A stretch of 64,000 nt of DNA from a virus. Made by a program: the position numbers and the translations under genes. The stretch spans positions 1 to 64,000 of the IMG/VR virus record IMGVR_UViG_3300030098_005498; one strand, 5' to 3'. Below the pieces are notes generated by a model. The model was given only the letters and a program-made list of their open reading frames with translations. It made no database searches and was not told where the DNA came from. The number at the start of each line of letters is the position of its first letter. Positions within the stretch are counted from its first letter, which is position 1. Positions 17,952 to 26,115 of the stretch are shown in pieces.

Positions 17952-19595
17952 TTACACTGTTTTGTTGTGGATGACTTTAGCTCTGTACTTTTCCCAATGA
18001 TTCCATTGTTCTCTTAAATGTACTAGTTCTTTTACTGCCATTTCCATGTTAAAACGTTGGTATTTATCAACTTTAGGAGTGTGCGACTCATGAAAATAAT
18101 AGTCATCTTCAGAGTTGTGAACTCTATATCCAAAGGTAATATCTTTAATTACCTTACTCCAGAAATAGCCACCAATCCATTCCGATTTATGAAGTATATT
18201 GTTGAAAAAATAATTAACTTGATCTTTTAGATCTATAATGTCATTAGGCATATCAGTAGCGGGTTGTTTAATCTGTATTGGAGACAACCAAGTTTCTGAA
18301 TGATCTTTCATTGGTATTGTTTTGAAGTGATCAATCCAAGTTTGTGCCGTTTTGTCCCAATCATAATTTTGTCTAGCCCGTTTTGCAATTTCTATTCCTT
18401 TTGGTTTAAGTGCAGTTGGATGCTCCATAATTGTTTTTAGCATATTAATCATTGTCTCGTTATCCGGTACAGCTCGATAACATCCTGTTTCGCATTCCAT
18501 ACTGAGTGCTAGGGGATCTATCGGCCAAGCTCCTGTGTTTTTAACCACAGATTCCATGGCGGAATAATTCATAGCTATAAATGGAACACCGCAACAAGCG
18601 GCCTCTAGTTGAGGCATTCCAAACCCCTCACTATTAGCATACTGTATATACAAATCAAAAGTATTATATATTTTAGCTAGTTGTTCTGTAGTAATTGAAT
18701 TGTCAATACCAATTAAACGTTTGGAAAATTTACTACAATTTGGACAATAACATGCAGTATCTTGGAAAAAGTCTACACTAAGAGTGTCGCAATTATTACA
18801 ATAATATGAAAACAAAACTCTATTATTTAGACCAAACTCATCTAATAATGCGGGCGTTTCCCACCCAATATCTGGATAGTAATGATGGCAATAGAGAAAT
18901 ACGTTTGGGTTTTTAGTTTGATCTAAGAAACCTCTGAACATTTTGAACAGATCTGGATACAACTTTCTACGTTGATTACGCATTACAGTTCCAATGATGA
19001 TAGAATCTTTATCAATACCCATAGACTCTTTATGAGCATTTTTATCTTGCACCCAATCAAACTCTTTACTAGCAGCGGGCGGTGCAACGTCAATAAAATT
19101 AATTTTGTCAGATTGCTCTAACATCACATCTCTGCCAAATTCAGAATATGAAAAGACAGAATCAGCATTTGCAAATGTACTGAGCCACTGAGGGTTTTGT
19201 GGAGTTGCGTCAACTGTAGGCATTATTGACCAGTGAAAAAAATCTCTGAAAGCACTTCTTTCTTGATATTCAAACATCCACCAATCGCGTATATCCATCA
19301 CGATATCTGGTTTAAAATCTAATAAAACAGAATTAAAAGTGTTTTCGCCAAATATCATACTTGGATTTTGTACATATGTTTCAAAATGAGGATCGCTTCC
19401 TAATGGCCTATTTGGATATACTTTCCAAGGACATTTACTAATGTTGGGATCTTCTTCATCTACATAACATGCAATTTCTGCAACTTCAAATTCTGGCACC
19501 TTATGAAGCCTAGATAAAACTTCTTTACCGTAGACACCATAACCCGTCCCTTTCCACGAAGCGTCATTTACCCAAAGAATTCTTTTTTTTCTCAT
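17952..19595 (-). CDS. Large family 4 glycosyltransferase with inserted zinc ribbon, 547 aa
   Basis: The N-terminus, WVNDASWKGTGYGVYGKEVL, is a GT4 GxGxG acceptor loop; FGMPQLEAACCGVPFIAM is the donor-site EX7E area. Between the two halves of the donor domain, at about residues 270-300, is an inserted segment with YYCNNCDTLS and CYCPNCSKF, two CxxC pairs that form a rubredoxin/zinc-ribbon knuckle. About 150 extra residues follow the GT4 core and are unfamiliar. The start overlaps the SSB gene stop by 4 bases. Confidence 0.8.
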   Translation of the reverse strand: MRKKRILWVNDASWKGTGYGVYGKEVLSRLHKVPEFEVAEIACYVDEEDPNISKCPWKVYPNRPLGSDPHFETYVQNPSMIFGENTFNSVLLDFKPDIVMDIRDWWMFEYQERSAFRDFFHWSIMPTVDATPQNPQWLSTFANADSVFSYSEFGRDVMLEQSDKINFIDVAPPAASKEFDWVQDKNAHKESMGIDKDSIIIGTVMRNQRRKLYPDLFKMFRGFLDQTKNPNVFLYCHHYYPDIGWETPALLDEFGLNNRVLFSYYCNNCDTLSVDFFQDTACYCPNCSKFSKRLIGIDNSITTEQLAKIYNTFDLYIQYANSEGFGMPQLEAACCGVPFIAMNYSAMESVVKNTGAWPIDPLALSMECETGCYRAVPDNETMINMLKTIMEHPTALKPKGIEIAKRARQNYDWDKTAQTWIDHFKTIPMKDHSETWLSPIQIKQPATDMPNDIIDLKDQVNYFFNNILHKSEWIGGYFWSKVIKDITFGYRVHNSEDDYYFHESHTPKVDKYQRFNMEMAVKELVHLREQWNHWEKYRAKVIHNKTV

Positions 19596-19915
19596 GATTT
19601 ATGTAATATCTTAAAATTAGTTACCCTAAAATATGTTTCTAATATCTCATCTTTTATACCATCTAACGTAAACGAAGAGTTTCTAGCTATAGCCTCTACC
19701 GCCATTAAAGATCCGCAATCTGCATATTTATGGATTGCTAACGCCGCAGAATCCCAAGCTTCACAATTCAAATATGTAACAGTTCTAATTTTTTCACCAT
19801 TGTAGTCCTTTCTAAATTCCTCTACTTCCAACTCAAAAAGTACAACGGGCACCTCTTCTTTGTGATGTATTTCTGGATTATAGGTAACTTTACCTAGAAA
19901 ATGACATTTATTCAC
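19592..19915 (-). CDS. ssb: Single-stranded DNA-binding protein-like, 107 aa
   Basis: OB-fold order typical of SSB: CHFLGKVTYNPEI, VPVVLFELEVEEF, a KIRTVTYLNCEAWDSAA strand (compare FxxVxxWxxxA of SSB), then SLMAVEAIARNSS and YFRVTNFKIL. It lacks the acidic C-terminal tail of host SSB. It sits 12 bp after the polymerase C-terminal half, supporting a replication role. A second SSB-like gene lies at 58796-59137, so this phage has two. Confidence 0.65.
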   Translation of the reverse strand: MNKCHFLGKVTYNPEIHHKEEVPVVLFELEVEEFRKDYNGEKIRTVTYLNCEAWDSAALAIHKYADCGSLMAVEAIARNSSFTLDGIKDEILETYFRVTNFKILHKS

Positions 19916-19927
19916 TTTTATTCCTTC

Positions 19928-21493
19928 TCAAATTTGTGACACTTGATTTACAATAAAAGAAGTTTTTTTTCTTTTGTCTACTTCTCCCATCAATAATACC
20001 GTATTATTATCTAGTAATAGATCTTTATACTTGTCGTAAGGTTCGGGAAAGATGACAACATCTTCTAGAGAGCCACTACCATCTTCTACTGTAAGAAAGG
20101 CCATTTCTTGGCCTGGATTTTTACCACGTTTGGTTTTTACAATTTTAACACGCACAATCTCTATAGCTAGGTTTGCTTTCTTTGTTATCACTCCACTGGA
20201 CACATCTTGACACAAATTTGTTACCATATTTAAATCTAATCCGTCAACTTTATTGCAGGTCAGGCTGCAACTCATATATTTCTCTTCATCTGCTGCGATT
20301 GTTACAGCCTTATCTCCAAGATCGTAAAATGGACTGTCTAGTGATTCTTTGATATCTTGTACTGTGGGCATTCTTCTAGAGTTAATTTTAATGGTGTTTG
20401 TCATGTGCGATATAGCTTCTGACAAACTTGATGCATAAACAGAAGGATCGCCGCTTTCATGATTTTCTGCAATGGCCTTTTGTTCCCTAGCCGATAGTTG
20501 CTTCCAGCTATCAAATTCATATAGCATTTTTTGACGACTTTCGCGGTTATTGGCTCCATTAAAAGCACCAACTGAAATTAACGCTATCGTAGATCTTTTA
20601 TTCAAATTTAATTTGTATATAATTTTTAACAAACAATCCAGCCAAGTATATTCACTTACATTGCCTAAAGTTTCTAGTTTTTCACACTCTTTGCCCCCTA
20701 CGTGTTTAATATGTTGTAGCCCATAGTATACAATATCTTTTTCTGTATTTCTAGTGAAGTTAGTGTAAAGATGTTGTAGCCTGGGGGGCAGGACATCAAT
20801 ATTGGCACGCTTGGCATCCATAATCAATTGCTTCTTCTCAACATCTGGGTCTGGTTTTCTATCAGCACGATTCAAATAAGTATTGTAAAACTTCTTTAAT
20901 CTATGTGTTTTACAGTAGGCGGACCAATATGCATTGATAGCATATGAAACCGCATGAGACTTATTGAAAGCATAACGATTTGATTTTTCAATCCATGAGA
21001 AAATTTCTTCTGCGATTTCCTTGGTGACGATGCTCTGTTTCTCTGCACCCTCTAGGAAAAACTTCTTTACTTTCTCCATAAGATCAGCTTTCTTTTTACC
21101 GATAGCCTTACGCAGTGCGTCTGCGTCCTTCAAGTCGAAACCAGCAAGTTGTTGTGCGATCATCATAGATTGTTCTTGATAAACAAGTACACCAAATGTT
21201 TCTTTAAGAATTGGCTCAAGGGAATCGTGGAGGTATTCTAGTGGAGAGTCTGGCTTTTTTGCTTTTCTATCAGCATAAACCTGGGTCATGCTTTTTCCGT
21301 TAGCATCTCTAGCCAACAAAGTGCCAGGACGAATAAGACTTACCAGAGCCGCTAATTCTTTAATGTTTCTGGGCTGAATTTCTTTTGCCCAATGTTTGCC
21401 TAGATTAGACTCCAACTGAAAAACACCCTTAGTATTTCCATCGCAAATGAGATCCCAAACTTCAGGATCATCAAAATTATTAATGTCGAACAT
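19928..21493 (-). CDS. dnaE: DNA polymerase III alpha, C-terminal half (fingers to OB), 521 aa
   Basis: MFDINNFDDPEVWDLICDGN continues exactly where the other half (24487-26043) stops; TKGVFQLESNLG is the conserved VFQLES motif after the palm. Then come ALVSLIRPGTLLARD, GVLVYQEQSMMIAQQLAGF and RYAFNKSHAVSYAINAYWSA, the cyanobacterial intein site region but here uninterrupted. A helix-hairpin region follows, and a C-terminal OB domain (MAFLTVEDGSGSLEDVVIFP). ATG 21493 has AGAGGAAA upstream and overlaps the FkbM gene by 14 bases. It lacks the catalytic aspartates, which are in the other half. Confidence 0.9.
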   Translation of the reverse strand: MFDINNFDDPEVWDLICDGNTKGVFQLESNLGKHWAKEIQPRNIKELAALVSLIRPGTLLARDANGKSMTQVYADRKAKKPDSPLEYLHDSLEPILKETFGVLVYQEQSMMIAQQLAGFDLKDADALRKAIGKKKADLMEKVKKFFLEGAEKQSIVTKEIAEEIFSWIEKSNRYAFNKSHAVSYAINAYWSAYCKTHRLKKFYNTYLNRADRKPDPDVEKKQLIMDAKRANIDVLPPRLQHLYTNFTRNTEKDIVYYGLQHIKHVGGKECEKLETLGNVSEYTWLDCLLKIIYKLNLNKRSTIALISVGAFNGANNRESRQKMLYEFDSWKQLSAREQKAIAENHESGDPSVYASSLSEAISHMTNTIKINSRRMPTVQDIKESLDSPFYDLGDKAVTIAADEEKYMSCSLTCNKVDGLDLNMVTNLCQDVSSGVITKKANLAIEIVRVKIVKTKRGKNPGQEMAFLTVEDGSGSLEDVVIFPEPYDKYKDLLLDNNTVLLMGEVDKRKKTSFIVNQVSQI

Positions 21494-22235
21494 GCGTAAT
21501 TTCCTCTGTACACATAAAGATATCACTACCATTGTCATAATATATGACATAATCTTCTTCGCTCAAAAACTCCACAATTTCTTTCCTTAATGTTGCAAAC
21601 CCTTTAAGACTTTCCTCTGTCTGTTCTTTATCAGTCACTTCAATCATCAAAAGGGGTTTATATTTTCTAATTGTATTGATAGCCCCTTCAAGAACTTCTG
21701 ACTCCTTGCCCTGAACATCAATCTTTATAAAGTCAACATCTGCAAAATCTAGACTGTCCAGAGTAACACAGTCTACCAAACCTTCTGAGTCATCTTTGAC
21801 TGCATAGCAACCACTATTGTGTTGATGACCTCTGGGCATTGGATGCTTGAAAACACTAACCTTTGAAGCGTGGTTGGAAATTGCTACATTATGAGCATGA
21901 ACATTGTCAACTTTATTTATTTTAATATTCTCTGTGAAAAATTTATAATTTGTTTCACAGGGTTCAAAGCCGTGTACATTATGATAAATTAAAGATAATG
22001 GAATTGACATAGTTCCAATATGACCGCCCACATCTAGAAATGTTTTGTTTCTTTTCGTCTTGGCAATATAAGACTTAATAATATTCAATTCAGAATCTCT
22101 AGGAGGCCCGCCACTCCAGTAAGGCTGTGAATTTCCTGTACTGATACTGTGGAGAAATGCGGGACAGTCTGTTATGTATGAGAAACCGTCCCATTGAGCG
22201 GGTCTGTAGCCTTCAATAATAAATTTTTTATTCAT
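21480..22235 (-). CDS. FkbM-family methyltransferase, 251 aa
   Basis: TFLDVGGHIGTMSIPLSLIY is SAM motif I, VHGFEPCETNYKFF motif II, and DVDFIKIDVQGKESEVLEGA is the FkbM signature. Likely methylates a sugar. It lies between the two halves of the split polymerase gene, and its last codons carry the ribosome site and start of the downstream half. This makes it part of the inserted block rather than of the glycan island. Confidence 0.85.
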   Translation of the reverse strand: MNKKFIIEGYRPAQWDGFSYITDCPAFLHSISTGNSQPYWSGGPPRDSELNIIKSYIAKTKRNKTFLDVGGHIGTMSIPLSLIYHNVHGFEPCETNYKFFTENIKINKVDNVHAHNVAISNHASKVSVFKHPMPRGHQHNSGCYAVKDDSEGLVDCVTLDSLDFADVDFIKIDVQGKESEVLEGAINTIRKYKPLLMIEVTDKEQTEESLKGFATLRKEIVEFLSEEDYVIYYDNGSDIFMCTEEITHVRH

Positions 22236-22259
22236 TAAAACACCTTCCTTTATTGAACT

Positions 22260-22844
22260 TTATTGAAAAATTTCCCAACAGGGACCATTTAATCTTATTT
22301 GCAGGTTGTTATCTTTGCAAAAATCATTTATAGCGTGTTTAACGTCTGTTGCCCCTGCGTCGTGTCCAAAAAAACCGGACTGACTTTTTAATTTAGGAAA
22401 CCAAGCCCTAAGATCAGCAAGCACATTATCGTAATCATGAGAAGCGTCTATAAAAACAAAGTCTAATGACTTATCTTCAAAATCTTTTGCCGCCTCTATA
22501 GATTCTTTTCTAATAGCCGTATAGTAGTCTTGGACGGGTTTCATATTTTTTATAAATTGATTATAAAGCCAGTCTTTTTGTTTTATGTTGGGTTCATAGG
22601 CAGCACTGTCTTCATTCAAATGTTCCTGACTTCCACTCCATGTGTCTATACAATAGAAGTCAATCTCTTTTTGCGAGTTGGCAATTTCTACTGCCATATA
22701 CGAAGCACTGGCACCTTTCCAAGAACCAACTTCAACAAACTTAGCACCAGTCGATGGAGCTTTAATAACTTGATTTTGGTATACTTTGTGAAAATCAAAC
22801 CATCCTTGGATATTGTTGTAAAAGTGATCTATATTATTTGACAT
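22260..22844 (-). CDS. Class I SAM-dependent methyltransferase (Methyltransf_24 type), 194 aa
   Basis: KFVEVGSWKGASASYMAVEI is the motif I region, FYCIDTWSGSQEHL motif II, and LDFVFIDASHDYDNVLADL the strand-4 motif with the FIDASHDY signature of this family, followed by GFFGHDAGATDVKHAI. The ATG at 22844 has AAAGGAG upstream; it overlaps the exonuclease gene by 11 bases. Family members methylate sugars or small molecules. A related gene is at 57881-58510. Confidence 0.8.
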   Translation of the reverse strand: MSNNIDHFYNNIQGWFDFHKVYQNQVIKAPSTGAKFVEVGSWKGASASYMAVEIANSQKEIDFYCIDTWSGSQEHLNEDSAAYEPNIKQKDWLYNQFIKNMKPVQDYYTAIRKESIEAAKDFEDKSLDFVFIDASHDYDNVLADLRAWFPKLKSQSGFFGHDAGATDVKHAINDFCKDNNLQIRLNGPCWEIFQ

Positions 22845-23520
22845 ATACTTCTCCTTTGGCAAAAGCCTTCTCAAATTTAATTTTCTTAGATAAGTTTCTT
22901 TGCATCTTTAAAAACTTAATCAAAATATTAGCAGTATCTTTGACATCCTGCAAGGCATCGTGGGCATTGTCTTTAGGCATACCAAAGTAGTCACGAAGAT
23001 AATCCATACTATAACCTTTTACGTCAGCATTATTTTCAAACCAACAATAAACGTGCTGCATAACATCCATAGTAAAAACAGGATTAAAAATTTTTTGTTT
23101 ACCTTTCTTCTCATCAACAGGTCCAAAAGCTTGGCACAATCTTTCAACAATGGGCATGTCATAGCCATTAATGTTATAGCCAGCTGCGATTGGTGCTGTA
23201 AAAGATGTACCCTTCCAATTATATTTGTCGCAAAATTGAGCAAACTTTTTCCATACAGTTTTAGGCATTGGACCTTTCGCAATTTCTGCCCTGGTTTTTC
23301 TAGTTACTTCCAAAGCTTTGTCTTCTACAGGGTCAAATCCAGCAGCGATTGCTTTCTCATCATCTACAATACATCGCATTTTACTTTCAAAAATTCCTCC
23401 TGGTTGCAGCTCCAATTTACGTGCGTGGATAGCAACGGCAGCAATCTGGGTTGGCTGACACTTGTAAGGATTCTGACCTGTGGTCTCAAAGTCGAATACG
23501 ATGATATCACGATAATTCAT
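22834..23520 (-). CDS. DnaQ-like 3'-5' DEDDh exonuclease, 228 aa
   Basis: IIVFDFETTGQNPYKCQPTQ is Exo I (D-x-E), AAGYNINGYDMPIVERL is Exo II with the conserved Asp, and NAHDALQDVKDTANILIKFL is Exo III with His and Asp. This gives a complete DEDDh active site, as in the proofreading subunit of DNA polymerase III. It lies between the two halves of the split polymerase gene, which strongly suggests it proofreads for that enzyme, particularly since the polymerase's PHP domain looks inactive. Confidence 0.88.
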   Translation of the reverse strand: MNYRDIIVFDFETTGQNPYKCQPTQIAAVAIHARKLELQPGGIFESKMRCIVDDEKAIAAGFDPVEDKALEVTRKTRAEIAKGPMPKTVWKKFAQFCDKYNWKGTSFTAPIAAGYNINGYDMPIVERLCQAFGPVDEKKGKQKIFNPVFTMDVMQHVYCWFENNADVKGYSMDYLRDYFGMPKDNAHDALQDVKDTANILIKFLKMQRNLSKKIKFEKAFAKGEVYVK

Positions 23521-23616
23521 TGTATGATTTTTCCTCTACTATACTAGATTTGTTTAATTTATTAATCTCTCTTTTTATTTTTGCCCTCTTGTCGTTCAAG
23601 CGATATACGGACTGAG

Positions 23617-24273
23617 CTAATTCAATAGATAAACCATAAGTTTTTGAGGTGTGTAGTATAAGTGATGTTCTGGATGACGTACAATATCCTGGCAAAAAAT
23701 ACCATCTTCTCCTGGTGATATTGTTTCATCATAAGTAATTTCTTTATTAATCAACATATTTGTTCTACATGATATTGGACCATGTGCAACATCTTCATCG
23801 TTTTTTGTTCTAATGTTGGAGCATGTTAAATTAATTCTTTCAACTTTTTGAATTGATTCATATTCAAAATTTAATTCTTCCCATCCCCCGAATGATTCTG
23901 GCGTATGGTAGTTATGAATTAAAGCAGAAACGTTGCTATCTTTAAAAACTTTTTTTAGATATTCGCATTTTTGTGGGTGAATTGCATCATCTACATCACA
24001 AAAACAAACCACATCGCTTGTGCTAATATGTCCTCCTGTATTTCTTGCCCACCCTGCTAGTAGTCGTTTTTTAGAATAATTATAAACAATATAATTGTTT
24101 TTTTTGCATTTATTAAATAATTGATCAATAGCGTTAGTATCTGCAAGACCGCTACATATAACCACTACCTCTTCAGGTTTTACGGTTTGAGATTTTATAT
24201 ATTTAATACATTGATCTAAGTAATGAACATCTTTATCGCAGCATGTTACACAAAAGGTTACACTTATATTCAT
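23617..24273 (-). CDS. Family 2 glycosyltransferase, 218 aa
   Basis: ISVTFCVTCCDKDVHYLDQC is the GT2 start, VVVICSGLADTNA stands for the second strand, LLAGWARNTGGHIS is the conserved AxARNxG loop, and DVVCFCDVDDAIHPQK supplies the DVDD metal site. SPGEDGIFCQDIV gives the acceptor-side acidic residues. It is a complete small GT2 enzyme placed inside the split-polymerase block. The 5' end overlaps the preceding gene by 4 bases. Confidence 0.8.
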   Translation of the reverse strand: MNISVTFCVTCCDKDVHYLDQCIKYIKSQTVKPEEVVVICSGLADTNAIDQLFNKCKKNNYIVYNYSKKRLLAGWARNTGGHISTSDVVCFCDVDDAIHPQKCEYLKKVFKDSNVSALIHNYHTPESFGGWEELNFEYESIQKVERINLTCSNIRTKNDEDVAHGPISCRTNMLINKEITYDETISPGEDGIFCQDIVRHPEHHLYYTPQKLMVYLLN

Positions 24274-24494
24274 GAAACTCTTCTCTTTTGCTTTAGTTCT
24301 ATAAATTTCTTTACAGCATCATCAATGTTGTAATAAAGAGAATGAAAATTTAATCTGTCAGAACAAACTTGATATTTAGCTCTCGGTACAAAATTATGCA
24401 TAAAGTTTTCTAAATTACACAAAGATACTCCATTGGATTCTACGGCTGAACCATCAAAGACAACAGCACGATATATTTCAAAGTAATTACTCAT
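24270..24494 (-). CDS. Hypothetical protein, 74 aa
   Basis: The ATG at 24494 overlaps the stop of the polymerase N-terminal half by 8 bases (GATGAGTAA), so it is translated by coupling. The sequence has a short beta-rich start (YFEIYRAVVFDGSAVESNG) and a helical C-terminus. It could help join the polymerase halves or belong to the glycan genes. No family recognised. Confidence 0.45.
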   Translation of the reverse strand: MSNYFEIYRAVVFDGSAVESNGVSLCNLENFMHNFVPRAKYQVCSDRLNFHSLYYNIDDAVKKFIELKQKRRVS

Positions 24495-26043
24495 CTTCAC
24501 AAATCTCCATTATTTTAGAAAGTAGGTCAATTCCAAGAACGTCAAACTTTACATGTCCTTGAGTTTCTAATGCATTCATTTCAAAGGCTACAACTGGATC
24601 TCCAGATTTGTCAACAGTCATGGGACAAACATTTGATAAAACGTGTTGAGATATTACAACTCCGGCAGGGTGTTTTCCCTGAGACTTATTTGTTCCTTCG
24701 ATATTTATAGCTTGCTCAAATAGATTAGCCAAAGGCCCGTCAAGTTTATCTTCATTGTAGAAGACCCAGTTCTTCAATTTTTCAGGTTCATTTTCAAGTG
24801 TCCACCTAATAACAGATTTGTCATCCATCAATTCAAGCTGGTCGGAAATCTTGGCTTCATCAGGTATACTATCTGTTATCTCATTCATTTCAGCAAAAGA
24901 CACAGCTTCGTTTATCCTTAATACTTCTTTTACAGCAGAACGACCCTGTAGTCTACCGAATGTAATCATTTGTGCTACGTTTTGTTCGCCATATTTTTGT
25001 TTCATATAATCAATAACTTCATCCCTATGTTCAGCGGGAACGTCCATATCAATATCTGGAATTGCAATATTCCCGTCTGTGTTTCTACCTTCGTTATAGA
25101 ATCTTTCAAAGATTAAATCATATTCTATCGGGTCAACCTCTGTGATATCTAGCAAATAAGAAACAAGACATCCGGCAGCAGATCCGCGACCAGGACCAGC
25201 GAGCCAACCTTGTGATTTTACCCAACTTATAATATCTTGTACAATTAAAAAGTAGCCAGAAAGTTGAGCCTTAAAAATAACCTTAAGTTCATGTTTTACT
25301 CTTTCTGCATAAATATTCCTGTTAGTGGCATTTGATACCTTGTCACTAGGTATTAGTTTTGTTTTCCATCCTTCTCGACAAAGTTCTGTTAGATATTCAT
25401 CTTCATCAAATCCCTCGGGGCAATCAAAGGTGGGAAATGAGGGCTGATCTGCAAGATCATATTCTTCGCAGCGATCTACAATTTTAGAAACGTCTGATTC
25501 TCTACCTGATGTTTGCAAGTACCACTGATCATCGCCGTTAAAAAACTGTTCATAGTCATGTTCAACGTTTTTGATTTTCTTTAGAGTGGTTTTGAGCTTA
25601 CCACAAAGCATGATTCTATGGCACTCAGCATCACTCTGATCAACATAATAGATTGCCTGCGGCTCATAGTCAAGCTGTATATGATTACCCTTAAAGAGAT
25701 TTGCAAATCCGTTTACATTTGATGTCACGCATAGAACATTACCATTGGCGGCAACTTCTTTTAGTACATTAAGATTTTGATTTGAAACATATCTAACAAG
25801 GTCGAACCAGCCGTTTTTGTTTTTTGCATATAAAATATACCCATCAAATTGACATCCGATGATTGGTTTAATTCCATGTTTTTTGCAGTCTTGTTGGAAT
25901 TCTACAGCACCAGATACGGTTCCAAAGTCCGCAATACCACAGGCCGAGTAACCATATTCAGAGCAACGTTTTGCCAACTTATCCGTTTTACAAAACCCAT
26001 GCTGTAGACTGAAGTGAGTTTTACAATTAATGGGATTCCACAT
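24487..26043 (-). CDS. dnaE: DNA polymerase III alpha, N-terminal half (PHP-like and palm), 518 aa
   Basis: N-terminal PHP-like domain (KTHFSLQHGFCKTDKLA, IADFGTVSGAVEF); the HSD and TDHG metal ligands of active PHP domains are replaced, so it is probably inactive. Then the palm: GWLAGPGRGSAAGCLVSYLL, IAIPDIDMDVPAEHRDEV (two catalytic Asp), ITFGRLQGRSAVKEVLRI, KHPAGVVIS, and the terminal HVKFDVLGIDLL carrying the third Asp. It stops right after that motif. Start ATG 26043 has GAGGAAC upstream and a perfect promoter ahead. The remaining domains are at 19928-21493. Confidence 0.9.
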   Translation of the reverse strand: MWNPINCKTHFSLQHGFCKTDKLAKRCSEYGYSACGIADFGTVSGAVEFQQDCKKHGIKPIIGCQFDGYILYAKNKNGWFDLVRYVSNQNLNVLKEVAANGNVLCVTSNVNGFANLFKGNHIQLDYEPQAIYYVDQSDAECHRIMLCGKLKTTLKKIKNVEHDYEQFFNGDDQWYLQTSGRESDVSKIVDRCEEYDLADQPSFPTFDCPEGFDEDEYLTELCREGWKTKLIPSDKVSNATNRNIYAERVKHELKVIFKAQLSGYFLIVQDIISWVKSQGWLAGPGRGSAAGCLVSYLLDITEVDPIEYDLIFERFYNEGRNTDGNIAIPDIDMDVPAEHRDEVIDYMKQKYGEQNVAQMITFGRLQGRSAVKEVLRINEAVSFAEMNEITDSIPDEAKISDQLELMDDKSVIRWTLENEPEKLKNWVFYNEDKLDGPLANLFEQAINIEGTNKSQGKHPAGVVISQHVLSNVCPMTVDKSGDPVVAFEMNALETQGHVKFDVLGIDLLSKIMEICEDE

Positions 26044-26076
26044 AATGTTCCTCAATTATTTAATAGATGTTTCCCT

Positions 26077-26105
26077 ATTATACTATACAGTCTTTTGTTT
26101 GTCAA
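26077..26105 (-). promoter_or_regulatory. Consensus sigma-70 promoter for the polymerase block
   Basis: On the minus strand TTGACA (26105-26100), a 17-bp spacer and TATAAT (26082-26077) match the consensus at all 12 positions. It lies in the 72-bp gap ahead of the DnaE N-terminal half, and transcription would start near 26070. It indicates transcription by host-type RNA polymerase holoenzyme. Confidence 0.88.
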
Positions 26106-26115
26106 TTATAGATGT

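Noticed and set aside
23507-23695. 62-aa ORF between the GT2 and the exonuclease gene
   Set aside because: Its first part overlaps the GT2 end. The last 45 codons (VYRLNDKRAKIKREINKLNK) look helix-like and could be a small gene, but there is no suitable start or ribosome site, so it is not listed.
24487-26043. Split intein at the DnaE break
   Set aside because: The N-half ends MEICEDE and the C-half begins MFDINNF; neither has intein Cys/His-Asn motifs, and the known intein site is intact within the C-half.
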